Positions 47,401-59,719 of a DNA stretch of 64,000 nt are shown here, one piece after another (position 1 is the stretch's first letter; each line of letters starts with the position of its first letter). Source of the stretch: Syngnathus acus. Lineage: Eukaryota > Chordata > Actinopteri > Syngnathiformes > Syngnathidae. The stretch lies in contig NC_051088.1 of the NCBI RefSeq assembly GCF_901709675.1, forward strand, positions 17,784,693-17,848,692. The letters run 5' to 3'. A program made the position numbers and the translations under genes. The notes beneath the pieces were generated by a model. It saw nothing but the letters and a program-made list of their open reading frames with translations, ran no database searches and was not told the DNA's origin.

Positions 47401-48826
47401 GGGATCGACAAGCACCATCCTCATCCAACCTACCATGACCAGACCTACATTTGTGGAAGCCACCGCTTTACCAACGCTACCAAGCACCACCAAAAAGCCC
47501 AAACCTTCGAGCACAAGGAAGCCCAAGAAGCCCAAAACGTCAACCCCGGCTCCCCGGGAACCCAAATCCACCACAGCGAAACCACCAAAGCGTACCACCT
47601 CGCTCCCCTTGGCTCCAGACCTCAATAGCATGCCAGAGATCCGCAACCCCATTGACCAGGTCAACGCGTGGGTGGGCACGTACTTTGAGCTGAAGATTCC
47701 TCCTGATACGTTCTTCGACAAAGAAGACGGCACAACCGACAAGTTGCGTTTGACTTTGAAGCATCCCCCTAGAGAGGCAGTCGGTGAAACTTCCTGGATT
47801 CAATTCAACAGCACCATCCAGCTTTTGTACGGACTTCCCGAGGAGCAGCACAAGGGCAAACACGAGTATTTCATGTTGGCTACTGATAAAGGGGGAAGGA
47901 GTGTTATGGATGCCTTTGAGGTTCAGGTCAACCACTGGTCAACGAACCATAAACCCTCAGTGGTTTTCGTCGCCCGTTTTCACGGCGACCCCAAAACTCT
48001 AAGCGGCGATATCCATAAAAAGATTCTTCTGACAAAAAAGTTAGCATATGCTCTTGGTGATCGCAATAGCAGCACAGTGACCCTACAAGGCATCACCAAG
48101 GGCTCCATCGTGGTTGAATGGACCAACAACAGCCTCCCGCAGGGTTCTTGTCCAAAGGAGCAGATCGCAGCTCTCAGCAGCATCATTGCAGATCCGCAAG
48201 GGACACCCAAACCAGCCTTTATCAAGGCTATGGAGCCTGAATTCAAACCCATTAACATCTCCGTTCGCGGTGCCAACAAATGTCAAAGCTTCACTTTCAT
48301 TCCACCGGGAGAGGTCCCGCCAATCCCCGATACCCCTCCCGTGACACCTTCACCTGGGACGGGGCGTAGAAGCAGCGACGACGTCTACCTGCACACGGTC
48401 ATCCCCGCGGTCGTGGTGGCGGCCCTGCTTTTAATCGCCGGAATCATCGCCATGGTGTGCTACCGGAAGAAGCGCAGAGGGAAGATGACCATGGAGGAAC
48501 AGGCCACCTTCATCAAAAAAGGAGTCCCTATCATATTTGCCGACGAGCTGGATGATTCCAAGTCCCCGCCGTCCTCCAGCATCCCTCTCATCCTTCAGGA
48601 GGAAAAGCCGCCGCTGCCTCCCCCGGAGTACCCCAACATGGCAGGTCCCCACAGCACGCTGCTAAACCAGGATTTGTTGGAAGAGTATTCGGTGTACCAA
48701 GATGACGATCCCAACGCGCCTCCTTACCAGCCGCCGCCACCTTTCACCGTCCCCATCGAAGGCAAAGGATCCCGCCCTAAGAACATGACCTCCTACAGGT
48801 CACCGCCCCCTTACGTGCCTCCCTAA
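44425..48826 (+). CDS. dag1: dag1, dystroglycan 1 (complete, two coding exons)
   Basis: CDS = 44425-44757 + 46514-48826, 881 residues (human protein 895). Dystroglycan is the laminin receptor of the dystrophin-glycoprotein complex, cut into secreted alpha and membrane beta chains. Visible landmarks: signal peptide (hydrophobic core 21-35, cleavage near A35|E36); alpha N-terminal domain with C199 and C281, spaced 82 apart as in human; furin site R326-V-K-R329|Q330; mucin region from Q330 rich in Thr/Pro/Lys, starting with TPTP (T334, T336), the site of matriglycan-bearing O-mannose; SEA-like region with autocleavage at G641|S642 in KGSIVVEW; beta cysteines C657 and C701; transmembrane helix about 740-760; basic RKKRRGK; and C-terminal PPPY (875-878) for the dystrophin/utrophin WW domain. 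N-glycosylation sequons at N105, N543, N629, N649 and N692. Starts at 44437 and 44446 have stronger Kozak context than 44425, so the N-terminus may be 4 or 7 residues shorter. Confidence 0.97.
44758..46513 (+). other. dag1: dag1 coding intron (1,756 bp, phase 0)
   Basis: Donor CAC|GTAAGT at 44757/44758 and acceptor TTTTTTCTTCAG at 46513. It joins residue H111 to L112, the same region as the single coding intron of mammalian DAG1 but far shorter. It contains a dispersed repeat at about 46011-46160 (GGAAATGACGTCAGTGTGG, a match to the CRE consensus) and a poly-T/A patch near 45527-45545. The open frame continuing upstream of 46514 is intronic. Confidence 0.93.
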
Positions 48827-50245
48827 CGTCCACTGGAGCTGTCCGTTTGGAATTCAGGTGCACTGTAGGGATGCTTGTTCAAAACTACTGCGGACGTAAC
48901 TCCACACACGGATTTCAATGAAATGCAGACAACCATGCGTATATTTTGACCATCATGAATAAGAATTCAGAGTTCTCCTTCTGGAACAGGCAAAAGAGAC
49001 ACTTTGTAATTTCATTACTCGAGCTCACACTCTTTGTTTGTCGCTTTTGACTGTTTCCAAATGCTTTGTTTTGCCGAGAAGAGTCAAGTTTGTCTCAACG
49101 ATGTACTATTTCTATTGTATAGAAAATACTAGAGCAGGAGAGACTGAGGCCCATTGGGCCTTGAAGCAGAGCCGTGGCTCTCCCTTGGCGTGCTGTTTGA
49201 GAGCCGAATCACTCGTACGTGTCCTCAGTTTGGTTTGCCAAGATTTTGGAGGGGAATTTAACATCACAAGCTAAACTGAAAGGATACGCACACACAATAA
49301 TAAAACCAATCCCTTTTCATTCTTGCTTTTATTGACAGTAATGACTTCTTGCACCACACTTCAACAAAATTGACCAGTCAAGTCAAATAAGAAACAAATT
49401 GTATTTCTAATGAGTTTTCTAAATTAGTCACAAAATAATTACACTATTTTTCTTCGTATTATTTTTGTGCCACTTAACTTGCCGTCTGAGATGTTTTGTG
49501 TTGTTGCCATGGTGTCGACTGGCTGTCGGGTCAACAATGAATGCTTCACTGCAGGGTAACATGAGCATGTTACACTCAATAGAAGAAGTTTGTTTGGCTT
49601 AACACAATACCATTTTTTTTGTTTTAAACACATTTTTTTGGGGGGCATTTATTGGCTTAGGTGTTTTGAGTTGCGCCAAATCTTTTTGCAAGTAGAAGAG
49701 TTCAACGTAAAATGCGAGTGTTGCTTGTGAGTCGTTAACCCTCCATGGCGATGACGTGTCAAAGTTGGGCGTACAGTGTGAAACGTGATAACTGGACTTG
49801 TGAGCAGTGTGGAGTGGACACTTGCATTCAGTTGATGAGGAGCAGAGAACACCGCTGTGCTCTGCTTTTCCTCTCGGTGTCGCACATGGGGATGTAAATA
49901 ATTGTGTGCCTGTGAAATTAAAGAACTCCATCATGTTCGTGTTTTTACCAGTCAACCTAGTTGGGAAGCGAAGGGTCACAGTGGGGAAATGATTTTATTT
50001 TTTAATTGTATGCTTAGATTTATGATCTCTATCATCATAATGAACTTTATAGTGTGCAAAAACGTTTACCTGCCCATCACAAAGAAATAGTATCATCTGA
50101 ATATGATCGCAACATATGTGAATTATGTACAATTCATATCTGATAGCACCATTAGAAAAAAAATCTAATGTTTTTACTGAGTTTTTGATACAGTCTTAAA
50201 CTTGTTTTATGAAGGTATATTAATAAAATGTAATACAATTTGTAA
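48827..50245 (+). other. dag1: dag1 3' UTR (end inferred)
   Basis: Non-coding sequence after the TAA. Candidate polyadenylation signals are AATAAA at 49299-49304, ATTAAA near 49917 and AATAAA at 50222-50227. The last, in an AT-rich context, gives a UTR of about 1.4 kb; the end point is an estimate. Confidence 0.5.
50222..50227 (+). terminator. dag1: Candidate dag1 polyadenylation signal (AATAAA)
   Basis: AATAAA followed within 50 bases by T- and GT-rich sequence (ATTGTCTACTGTCACTCTTTG). A proximal alternative is at 49299-49304. Confidence 0.4.
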
Positions 50246-53200
50246 AGCCTCATAATTGTCTACTGTCACTCTTTGTGGATGTTATTTTTCTTTTTGTTGA
50301 ATCGTACATATTTTTACTGCATTCATGACGTCAAACTATGACATGACTTCCTTCCAGACTACAGTCAAGCCCAAAATTATCCATACCCAATAATTTTGGT
50401 CTTAACTGCCTATCTGGAAGATGAAATTACACCTTGACTGTTCACTTCTCCTGCAGATGCCTCAACAAGATTAATACGTGCTCATCAACCCGCTTGTTAA
50501 ATGAGCTTACTTACAGCCCCCTTGGTACGTCCACCAGTCAATTTGAATTTTCTATTTTTTGCCACTTGACTATGTGATCTTTTCTGCTCTCATTTACCCG
50601 GCTCTTATTATTACGCCTGGATATTACACAGGCTAATTAGTAATTATGAGGTGGGTTGGGTTTCATATTGAATGGTCTGCAATTAAGTATGAATTGGACA
50701 CCAAACAGGCTGTGGGCTAGGGGCTTATTTACAAATGATGTTGACACTGGATGCAAGTGATAATGGATGCAAATAGACAAAATGATTGGCCTTTCACTCC
50801 TTTGTGAACAACATAGCCCTTAATTGGCTCAATGCTAGTTAAATTTGTGTTAACGTTCATGATCAAAGTGCAGCAGCCAGTAATTAACAGGTAGAATGAA
50901 TTCCAATACACACTGGATGTTTACATATTTGTAATTAAACCATTTTATATGGACTGGGTTGGGCAGTAAATCGCAAAAATCTGCCTGAAATGTATGCCCT
51001 TTAAAAATGCATAGATTTTTTTATTTTTTTTAACCCCCCCACTTTTGAATAAGCAGGCATATTCGCCACTAAGCATTTTCTATAAAAAATAAAACAGTTG
51101 GGTAAAAGGAAAAAAAAGGAAGTGCAAATATTTTTAAAAATCTGGGTGAAGCAATGGTTGTCAAACCTGAAACCACGAGTATGCCGGTTTCCTGTGTACG
51201 GTGGTGCCTTGTGATACCAGTGAGAAACAAGCAATCATTCAACTCCTTTTTTTTTTTTTTTGCTGATAATCACAAAATTTATAGTCTGTATGTAGTGAGA
51301 ACTCAACACACTTTAGTGGGTTCCAGCGGCTCCTTAGTCAAAAGGCATTGAATCTCTGGATCTAACAAGAAGGCCAAAATTGGCATTAAAACGTTCTAAA
51401 TCTCTTTTTGAAAAGTACAAGTGAAAAACCCAATTTGATTAAAACTGTGGAGACCATATATCAGAATATGTACCATATCGTGGGTGCCAAAGACCTTTAC
51501 AAAAGCCTAACATTCTCTCCAGTCTAAATTTGCTTAATTTGCTGCATTGTAGCCAAGCGTAGAATCAACTCTGAGGTTTCATAATACACAATAATAAACA
51601 TTTCAACTTCTTTAGGTGGCCAAATTACTATTCACTAACTTATGAGCACCACTTCAGTTTTTTTTTTTTTTCCGTAGTGAAAACTTTATCTGATGATGAC
51701 TTAGTAAGACAGCAACACAAAAAGACCACCAGATATATTACAAGATATGGTTGACAGTGTAAGTGAAAGTGACCGATTTTATTTCGGTCAATAATATCGC
51801 TCATAAATAAGATTTTAGAAAAATCTATTTACTTCACTTAAGTCTCGTTTTGGCCCCTCCTGCATTGTGAAACAAACCTTTTTTCTTTTTAACAATCACT
51901 TTCGGTTTGAACGTATGGATTACACAGGCGAGACAAAGCGGAAACAGACTTTTTGGCAGACTTCCATGATCTGTGTGCCATAGGGGTTTTATAAATGGAT
52001 GAAACCAAAGAATTCAACGTGTAGGCTGGTAATATGGAGTAACAGTCACCTCTACTTTGTCTTTGAGTAGAATGACTAGCAGTGCCGTACTGATGAGCTC
52101 AGAGTAATTGGAATGGGATGAATCACATTTGCATTCTAGACTGAATGTGCATTGTGATTATCTGTCGCAGAGACGAGGACTGCCTACAACTCAAGTGGGA
52201 ATCATAACATAATACTTCAATCAACAGTACCGAATATGCACGTATCTGGAACAGATGAATGTTATTTCCATTCTTTTCAATGAGAAACTATTTGAGATAT
52301 GAATGCTCTGCGTTATGAGCGTAATTAACTCGATCCCAATGTGCAGTTTGTTGTTGCAGTCAGAAAGCACTCCCACAACGATGTTATGAGCTACCAGCCG
52401 GTTTCTATTGCGGATCCTCTGTGAACTCAAACAGCAGTTCATGTTCAATCTTCTGCAACATAGATGTTATTTAGGATTAAGCTAGCCAACTGAACTTGAA
52501 TCTTTGTGGTTTTAAGGATGCAAAGTGTAATTCTCTGTGTTTTTTGCTTATTTCGCCAGTAAAGTAAGGTCGCGGTATCTCAAGGCACAAAGTGTACCTT
52601 GATCAGCTGTGACAAACCCAAATGAACAACTTTTATATGTACAACATTTGATGGAGCTCTTCTAATAGATCCCATTATGTTGTCCAAGTGGTCAATGTAG
52701 TGGCTGGTCAGTGTATATTATTAGTGACTATTTATACTCTGGACAAAGACTGTCTAATTGCTGCTGAGCCCACAAATGGAGTTGAACGAATCGATATGTG
52801 TGGCTGATAGTAGGTAATGAGGTTGTGTCAAGGTATAGATTCAAGGCTATTTTATGCCATGCCACTCTCCCCATCACCCTAACTAGCACTGCACTTGTTA
52901 ATAAATAATGCATCACAAGTGAAAGTTAATGTACCTGATAATAAATTCATGAAGACGCTGCGGTGGTTGATGTGTTGATGCTGATGTGGTGCTATTTTCA
53001 CTGACAATCTCATTCAGTTGCGGCAAACCAGAGCTGGACAAAGACCTTGTGTTTCGCAATTGAAGAAAATGAGGACAATTACTGTATCTTATTATTAGCT
53101 CTACCCATACTGGAGATTAATTCAAGACCACACCATTCAAGAAGTTTTTTGAGAACACATCCTAATTAGGCCCACAGCTTGCAGAGCTCTCAGCGTGAAC

Positions 53201-53811
53201 ACTTTCTTCAGCACAGGAATATTGACCAAAACTTTTTTGCTTAATTTAAGAAAAAGACTCATTTGTGGAGTGAGCAGTGGTAATGCAATGCGCAACTCTG
53301 CGGTGCAAATAGCAGAGCTGGGTGATGGTGGGCGGCACCGCATGGTATGGACACCAGCATAATAGGCCTCATTAGATGCCTGAAGCTCGGGAAATGTGAC
53401 TCGATTTCCCATTAAACTGAGAGCACAATAGGACTCAAAGTGCCGAATGATGAATGCTAATTGGCCAACAAGTTGTTTCAGACTATGATAGTTGAAGGCC
53501 TCATGGAAAATAGCTCAGCCAATATGAATTATGCATCCTTGGTAGTTAATGCTCATGGGGCAGCGGTAGCACCATTTAAATGATTTGTTTTAATATGATT
53601 TGATCAATAACAGTAAAGACACACTCCGGTGAATTTCATTTTGAAAATCAATTATGCCGATATGAGTAATGAAATTATTGCTAGTTGTTATCATTCAAAA
53701 GGTATCATTGCTTCTAAGTAGAAGGAATCATCTTAAATATTTAATTGCCACACCTCTCTGTCTTTGTTACTCAAGCTGTCTACCTTTATTTATATATATA
53801 TATATAATGGA
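50246..53811. other. Non-coding stretch downstream of dag1
   Basis: No gene recognised. A fragment near 50360-50385 (ACAGTCAAGCCCAAAATTAT) looks like the end of a Tc1-like copy. An inverted member of the CAAGGCACCAC repeat family lies at 51191-51340. (TA)n at 53790-53807. Confidence 0.45.
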
Positions 53812-53930
<119 letters not shown>

Positions 53931-56900
53931 ATTTGTTTTTTTTCATCGACCATACAGTTTTCTTTCTTTTTCCTTTTTTAACACGTGTCTTTACCATTAT
54001 TGATAGAATTATATGAAAGTAAGTGAACATTTGAAAATTTCAGCAAAAAAACCCACCTCAAACCTCAAACTGTTGCCACTCCCACACGAACATGACATTA
54101 AATTTCTTTGCTCAAGTTTCTCAAGCCACGAGGTGGCAGTAGCAGCACACCCACTGTGCCAAAAGTCAGCCATTGGTTTCCAGACAAATAACAAGCAGCT
54201 CCAAGCAGTGGTAAACAAAAATCCAAACCTGCTATTACCGTTTATCAGCTGCGAGGCATCAACAGCCTAAACAAACATGGGTTTATTTCGATGGGAGTAA
54301 TATGCAAAAGTAATAAAGGTATCATTAATATTAGCTATTTAATCAACTCTGAGGTGATTTATTTTCATGTTCAAGTAAAGAACCCAAAGGGAGTCTCCGA
54401 AGACGCCCTCATAATTAGACAATGTGGGGAACAACAGTGAGCTTCTACATTTAGATTGAGTAAGCCTGCACTAATTGCATTTTGGCTCTTATCTCATAAA
54501 CTGGATTCATTCCAAAGCCTTGATGGAAATCCTCTTCACTTTGTGCAAAGAACAAACATTCCAGGAGGGCTTCTTCACTCACTCGCATATGCTGCCATGT
54601 TCGGATGAGAATGTGAACGTGTTAACATGCTTCCATGAGCGGGCGTCACAGCTGGGAGGAGAAACAGCAGTACTGAGGTCAGCTCACCTCCTGATACCCC
54701 TACGCTTTGGAAAGATCATCCTCACGACTTCTGAAGATCACAGCGCAATCCACGTGTTTCTTGCAGTCAACTTGTGTCTGATGGCAGCACGATTCCATCA
54801 GGTCGTCGCCCCGAGTCGTCGTGTTGAGTCCAGATAACACTCATCTCCAAACAAAGCGTGAAGGTGACGCACAGTGTGGCTGCCTTGCATATTTTCAGCC
54901 TTTAGAGGCTTTCTGTCATTTGCCAGTTTTGTGTTGGTGCACAATGCAGCTGAACAGGCTGACCTGTGGACCAGTTGAATCAATGGGACTAGTAGGTGTT
55001 GAAGGTTTTTACTTTGCTTTCCATGAAAGGCAGCTCATGGAATCAAAAGCCCAGAGGGTGGATGTGTTCACGTTGCAGCAGTGTTTTGTTATGCTGCAAT
55101 GACATTACTAGTCGTTCTTCAATGAGGATAAAGAATGTTCTCCCTGGGAGTACTCGGATTTGGGGGGCAAGGGGGCTACCATGAATTATTTTCATTATGA
55201 AGTCATGCGTGTTCAGCATTCCTGGCTGCATATTCTATAGATAGTCGAATGGAGTGTAATTCTCTGTGATTTATGTTTAATTTCAGACAATACACAATTT
55301 GAAACCTCTTTTTTGAGGAATTGCTCATCATTGGCCAAAGTTGAGTTGAGTTCACAGCCACCATGCAGTGCTCGTATATCTCAAGTCTGCGCTCGCAAGT
55401 AAAAGCAAATAACTGGCCTAAAGTATGTCGGAAAACTCACGAGTTGGGTCACTTGTATGTTTAAGTCACCACTGCACAATGTTCAGAGAGTAGGAAAAAG
55501 TGTTTTATTGCTTTACAGAGGAACATAGAGAAAAGAAAAAAATCATTTAACAAGCAGAGCGACTCTTCATTGTAGGCAATGTGTGAAGTGGGATTTTCTT
55601 GTCATGTCATGTGAAAATGTAGTCAGGTCATCTTCAGCTGTTATTACAGTCCATTAACTCCTTTGTGAAGATACATAATTGATGCAGCCTTTGGGTAGAG
55701 TTAAATCAAATAGAGAGGTCTTTATACTGCGCTGCCAGCTAAAAACGAAACACACAATCCGCAGTGGCGTTTGAGTGCAGCTCCACAAAATTGAGACGTA
55801 CCGTACGATGCCAAAAAGTCCACTTTCACGTCATGGTTCTGTTGGAGCTATTAGACATGATAGAAAAGGAACAGTGTGGAGAGATGTCCTATTGGTTTTC
55901 ATTTGCATCTCCCAAGGCATTGTGTGAGGGCTGCTGGCGGGATTGAGAAGAGTCATTGTTGCAGCAATGCTCCTTAAAATCAGGGTCTTAAATTTCACAG
56001 CCTGTGTGAAATTGTCAACCGCTATTTAAGCCACAGTCGATGTGCCTCGGTTTAAACACAGTTGACTTCTGCTTCTGCCTTAAACCCAAACCGTGATTTG
56101 ATTTTGCAAAGTGAGCCACTCGAAATCTGCTCGGCTCGAGGGGAGCCGAGCCGGCTGGCCTAGTGAGCAAGGGAGGAAAATGCAAAGGGCACCACAGACA
56201 GACAAGATTCACTTCCAATGATATTTAGTTATTTGACGTTTATCTATCTAGGTTGGTACCATTGAAATTAAGAACCTCTTTTTCAAGAGAGACCTGAATA
56301 TGCAGTGAGATTCCAAGTCATTATTCGAATTATTTTTGGCTTGCTGGCAAGAAAATTAGTCAGGATCGGGAACAATTCTTCAAAAAAAGGGGTTAGCTTC
56401 AAGACAGAACAGAACTAAACAAAGAGAACACAAAATGGGAAATCCATAGATCAATGAACAAATGTTATTGAACTCGTTCAGATTTTGGATGAACGTCAAC
56501 TGAACGTAGCGCATTTTTGCTTTGTGAACGTTTTTGCGAACACGCGCATTCTGGGGCCAATGAACGGCTTTGAACGGCAATTCACTTTCATTCAAGGATG
56601 CCAGGTTTTCTTAGATTACAAAATAAAACCCAGCTAAACACACTGTAAACAGATCTTAATTTGGCGGGAGTAAAGGGATTTGGCAACCCTGACCACAAAC
56701 AGTATCAGCGTCATCAAAACGCCTCGTGTTTATGGAGTCGACATAAACCAACGTTGAAATAGTTCATGTAATTAATGAAATTGCCCAACACTGCCTTTTA
56801 ACCAGTACACATTTGAACACAAATGGTGGAGTAGACCAAAGTAAACAGTTAATATAAAAATACTCATAGACGTATATCATTATGAAGAATAATGGGGAGC

Positions 56901-56974
56901 TGAGACCAACTCCCTAAGCAATATGCCTGTATTACACTACCCAAGTGGCAAAAGCTATTTAATTACTGTAGTTT

Positions 56975-56976
<2 letters not shown>
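53931..56976. other. Non-coding stretch
   Basis: No gene recognised. A copy of the CTCGTATCTCAAG dispersed family is at 55349-55475. The 120-codon plus-strand frame at 54475-54837 has no recognisable motif or splice context. Confidence 0.45.

Positions 56977-57032
<56 letters not shown>
56977..57032. repeat. (GT)28 microsatellite
   Basis: A pure 56-bp dinucleotide run. Confidence 0.98.
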
Positions 57033-57033
<1 letters not shown>

Positions 57034-57362
57034 TTTAGAAGGCTTTATTGATGTGACACTAGAAAACTTGATCAAATGACCTCAACTGTCCACAGCCCAC
57101 AGAAGACAGAAAAAAGTAAATGAAAAATAGATGGTGGAAAACAGGAGGAAAACAAAAGTGAATAAAAAGAGAATCCATATGTTTCATTTAAAAGTATTGC
57201 TTCAACCCCAACAGCCTAACACAGACTCCTCCCCGGAAATGTTTTTTTTGGACAAGGTTGCGACACCTAGGGCTGTTGTTTCGAACTTGCTCTCTCTGTC
57301 CATGTTCGTGGTTGCGTGGTGTTAAAATCTTTTGAAGGCATTTCCTTGATGCTTTTAAAGGT

Positions 57363-57596
57363 TGTGGTTCACTAGATTAAGTCATCCAGCTTTCCTTATG
57401 ACTATGTTCCTCATAATTTATTTAAGGAGGTTCTCCCAAGTATTAAGTATTAAATTTTAAGTATTAAGTAAAAAAAAAAACCTGGCCTTGATCAAAATTT
57501 GCTGTCTAATTTTAGACCCATTTCCAAGCTGCCTTGTATCCCTAAAATTCTTGAAAAAGTGGTGCACACAAGTTAAAATCATTCTTGGATGAACAT
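57363..57596 (+). mobile_element. L2-like LINE reverse-transcriptase fragment
   Basis: 57401-57450 reads YDYVPHNLFKEVLPSIK, and 57475-57574 reads KKPGLDQNLLSNFRPISKLP followed by CIPKILEKVV. This is the conserved start of the reverse transcriptase of L2/Rex-type non-LTR elements (NYRPISxLPxLSKILEKVV). A frame break between the two parts (AT-rich duplication plus A-run at 57440-57480) and a later shift at HTS-stop show it is dead. A (GATA)n array follows at once. Confidence 0.75.
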
Positions 57597-57602
57597 AATG
57601 AC

Positions 57603-57746
<144 letters not shown>

Positions 57747-58149
57747 CAAATAGGCCTAGTCATACATCTAATTTTGAAACAATCCTGACAACAAAATTAA
57801 AAGTTTGGATGTGTTGGCGAGAGGTGCAATGCTCATTAAGGCAACGACAGGCTGCACTAAATCCCTTAGCCGAAGACGAGTGAATCTAAAGGAGGTGACT
57901 GAGCTAATTGTCGACTGTCACGATCCATATCGCTAACGACTGTCAAATGAGCACATTTCAGATGGATTCTCTCAGCACCCCTCCACTCCTAACTCAGCCC
58001 CCCCAGTAACACAAGGGGTGTGAGAGAAGGAGACAGCTTGAAAGAACGAGAGCAGCAAATAAATACCAAGAGACATTAATGTGATGAGAACGATGGCCGC
58101 TTTCTTCCTCTGATTAAAAATACAATAACACGCACGCACACACACACGC

Positions 58150-58208
<59 letters not shown>

Positions 58209-58484
58209 TTCACACAGGTAGGCACATGTGGCCTGAGATAAGGCAAATTAACGAAGCAACAGCCTTCACTGGAGGCTGAGAAAGCTTCGAAGATAGACCA
58301 TCACACAGTGGACTTGGTATTCCATCCAGACATCTTACAGCATAGGTGTTTATAGCCCATTTTTGAATCCCAGCACCCCTAAAATTCGAGCTTTATATTT
58401 TATTTCACCCTACTGTATTTTATGTCCTTCTTATAAAAACAAGAACATGTAGAAATACATGTAGAAATACCCTGTTTCAATACA
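57747..58484. other. Non-coding stretch with a (CA)n array
   Basis: No gene recognised; holds the array at 58128-58208. Confidence 0.5.
58128..58208. repeat. (CA)n microsatellite with CG interruptions
   Basis: An 81-bp run of CA with a few CGCA units at the left end. Confidence 0.97.
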
Positions 58485-58541
58485 ATAATTTTGGCTGGTG
58501 CGGCTTATAATCAGTTATGTCTTATAGTCTGTAAATTACAG
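58485..58541. mobile_element. Decayed end of the TACCGTAATTTTCGG MITE family
   Basis: Reads GGCTGGTGCGGCTTATAATC and ends CTTATAGTCTGTAAATTACA plus GTA, a diverged version of the right half of the element at 11435-11608. Confidence 0.6.
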
Positions 58542-58947
58542 TAGTTAGTTACAAAGTATACAAAAAAACAAAATCTCAGAATTAGCAGAAATTTGAAAGC
58601 AGAACCCACGATAGAAGGGGGATTACCATATATACAGTATTTGGTATTTGGTAGTAGATGTACATTCCAGTTCTTTTAAGTGAATTGAATCTTTAGAATC
58701 AGTTAAGGCGAACGATTCGTTCAAATGAATCGTTCAACGAATCGTCCCCCCGACATACACACTGATCCGTTTTTTTTTTTTGTTTTTTTTTCCAATAACG
58801 CACACAACTAAGCAATACACCTCACAATACACCAGACAAAAAACAATCAAGTAAACACAGGGTAATATCGACAACGGCAACACGCACATTTTTCTCTATA
58901 TTACAACATTCCGTGGAAACAACCCATATACATCAAACAATACAACT

Positions 58948-59040
58948 ACACCTGAAAATGGCGGTGTACCCAATGGAGTGTCCGAATGACGTCAGAGATC
59001 AAACAGCCAATCAGGAGGAGTGGGTGAGGGCGGGTGTGGC
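58948..59040. promoter_or_regulatory. Promoter-like patch fused to an inverted satellite fragment
   Basis: 58948-58983 is the reverse complement of part of the 236-bp satellite unit (CGGACACTCCAT, GTACACCGCCATTTTCA). It is followed at once by a perfect CRE, TGACGTCA (58987-58994), a CCAAT box AGCCAATCAGG (59004-59014) and GGGCGGG. No transcript can be read from the sequence. Confidence 0.45.
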
Positions 59041-59239
59041 AATTTTCACTTTCACTTAAGCTTTTTCCCTAATGAAGTGGCCTGTCCTAATCACACCTCA
59101 TGGACACTTCAATAGGTACACTACACGAGGTAAAAAAAGAAAAAATGAATGAATAAATAAGAAAGTGTAGCGAACGATTCGGTGAACGATTCTTTTGAAT
59201 AAATCTTTTGAGTGAACCGATTCTAAAGAGTCGGTTCAC

Positions 59240-59560
59240 TTGAGAACTGGAATGCACATGACTAGTACAAAAGAGTGAAGACGGCCAACGGCTGCCAGGT
59301 TGAAATAGCTGACTGGTTAGTGACACGGGCTCTGGATCGGTAAGAACTTGGTTCAATCCCAGGTGTGAGCATGTGCATTTAGATCTTTTGAGTGAATCGG
59401 TTCTAAAGATTCGTTTCACTTAACTGGAATGCACATGACTAGTATAAATAAGTGCAGACGGCCAAGGCCTGCCAGGTCGAAATAGCCGAATGGTTAGTGA
59501 CATGGGCTCTGGATTGGTAAGAACCTGGTTCGATCCCAGGTGTTAGCATTCACCCAAATG
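59240..59560 (+). repeat. tRNA-like repeat, two tandem copies
   Basis: Each unit of roughly 180 bp starts AACTGGAATGCACATGACTA (59246, 59423), then a tRNA-like part (59301-59370 and 59479-59548) with A-box TAGC(T/C)GA(C/A)TGG and B-box GGTTC(A/G)ATCCC, then AGATCTTTTGAGTGAA and an inverted GAATC/GATTC pair. In the second copy the T-arm CCTGG...CCAGG pairs perfectly. A tRNA-derived SINE-like repeat; not a functional tRNA, since acceptor and anticodon stems do not form convincingly. Confidence 0.75.
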
Positions 59561-59624
59561 TGCTTTTAGAATTGGAACCACGATTTCCATGCAAATGAAA
59601 GTATTTATGTGTAAATACATAAGG

Positions 59625-59715
59625 TAGCGCCACCCCAATTTGGCGGAGCAAACCAATGGAACACGCCCACCACCTAGGGGGCGGGGTGAAATCCAATAGT
59701 GTAGGGGGCGGGGCG
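59625..59715. promoter_or_regulatory. GC-box/CCAAT patch before the telomere-like array
   Basis: Two GGGGGCGGGG boxes (59678-59688, 59705-59715) and two CCAAT motifs (59652, 59692) within 90 bases, immediately upstream of TTAGGG-type repeats running in the same direction. Confidence 0.45.
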
Positions 59716-59719
59716 AAGA

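Noticed and set aside
46515-48652. Many overlapping frames on both strands inside dag1
   Set aside because: Shadows of the GC-rich, Thr/Pro-rich dag1 exon in other frames.
54475-54837. 120-codon plus-strand frame
   Set aside because: No motif, no Kozak or splice support and no family resemblance.
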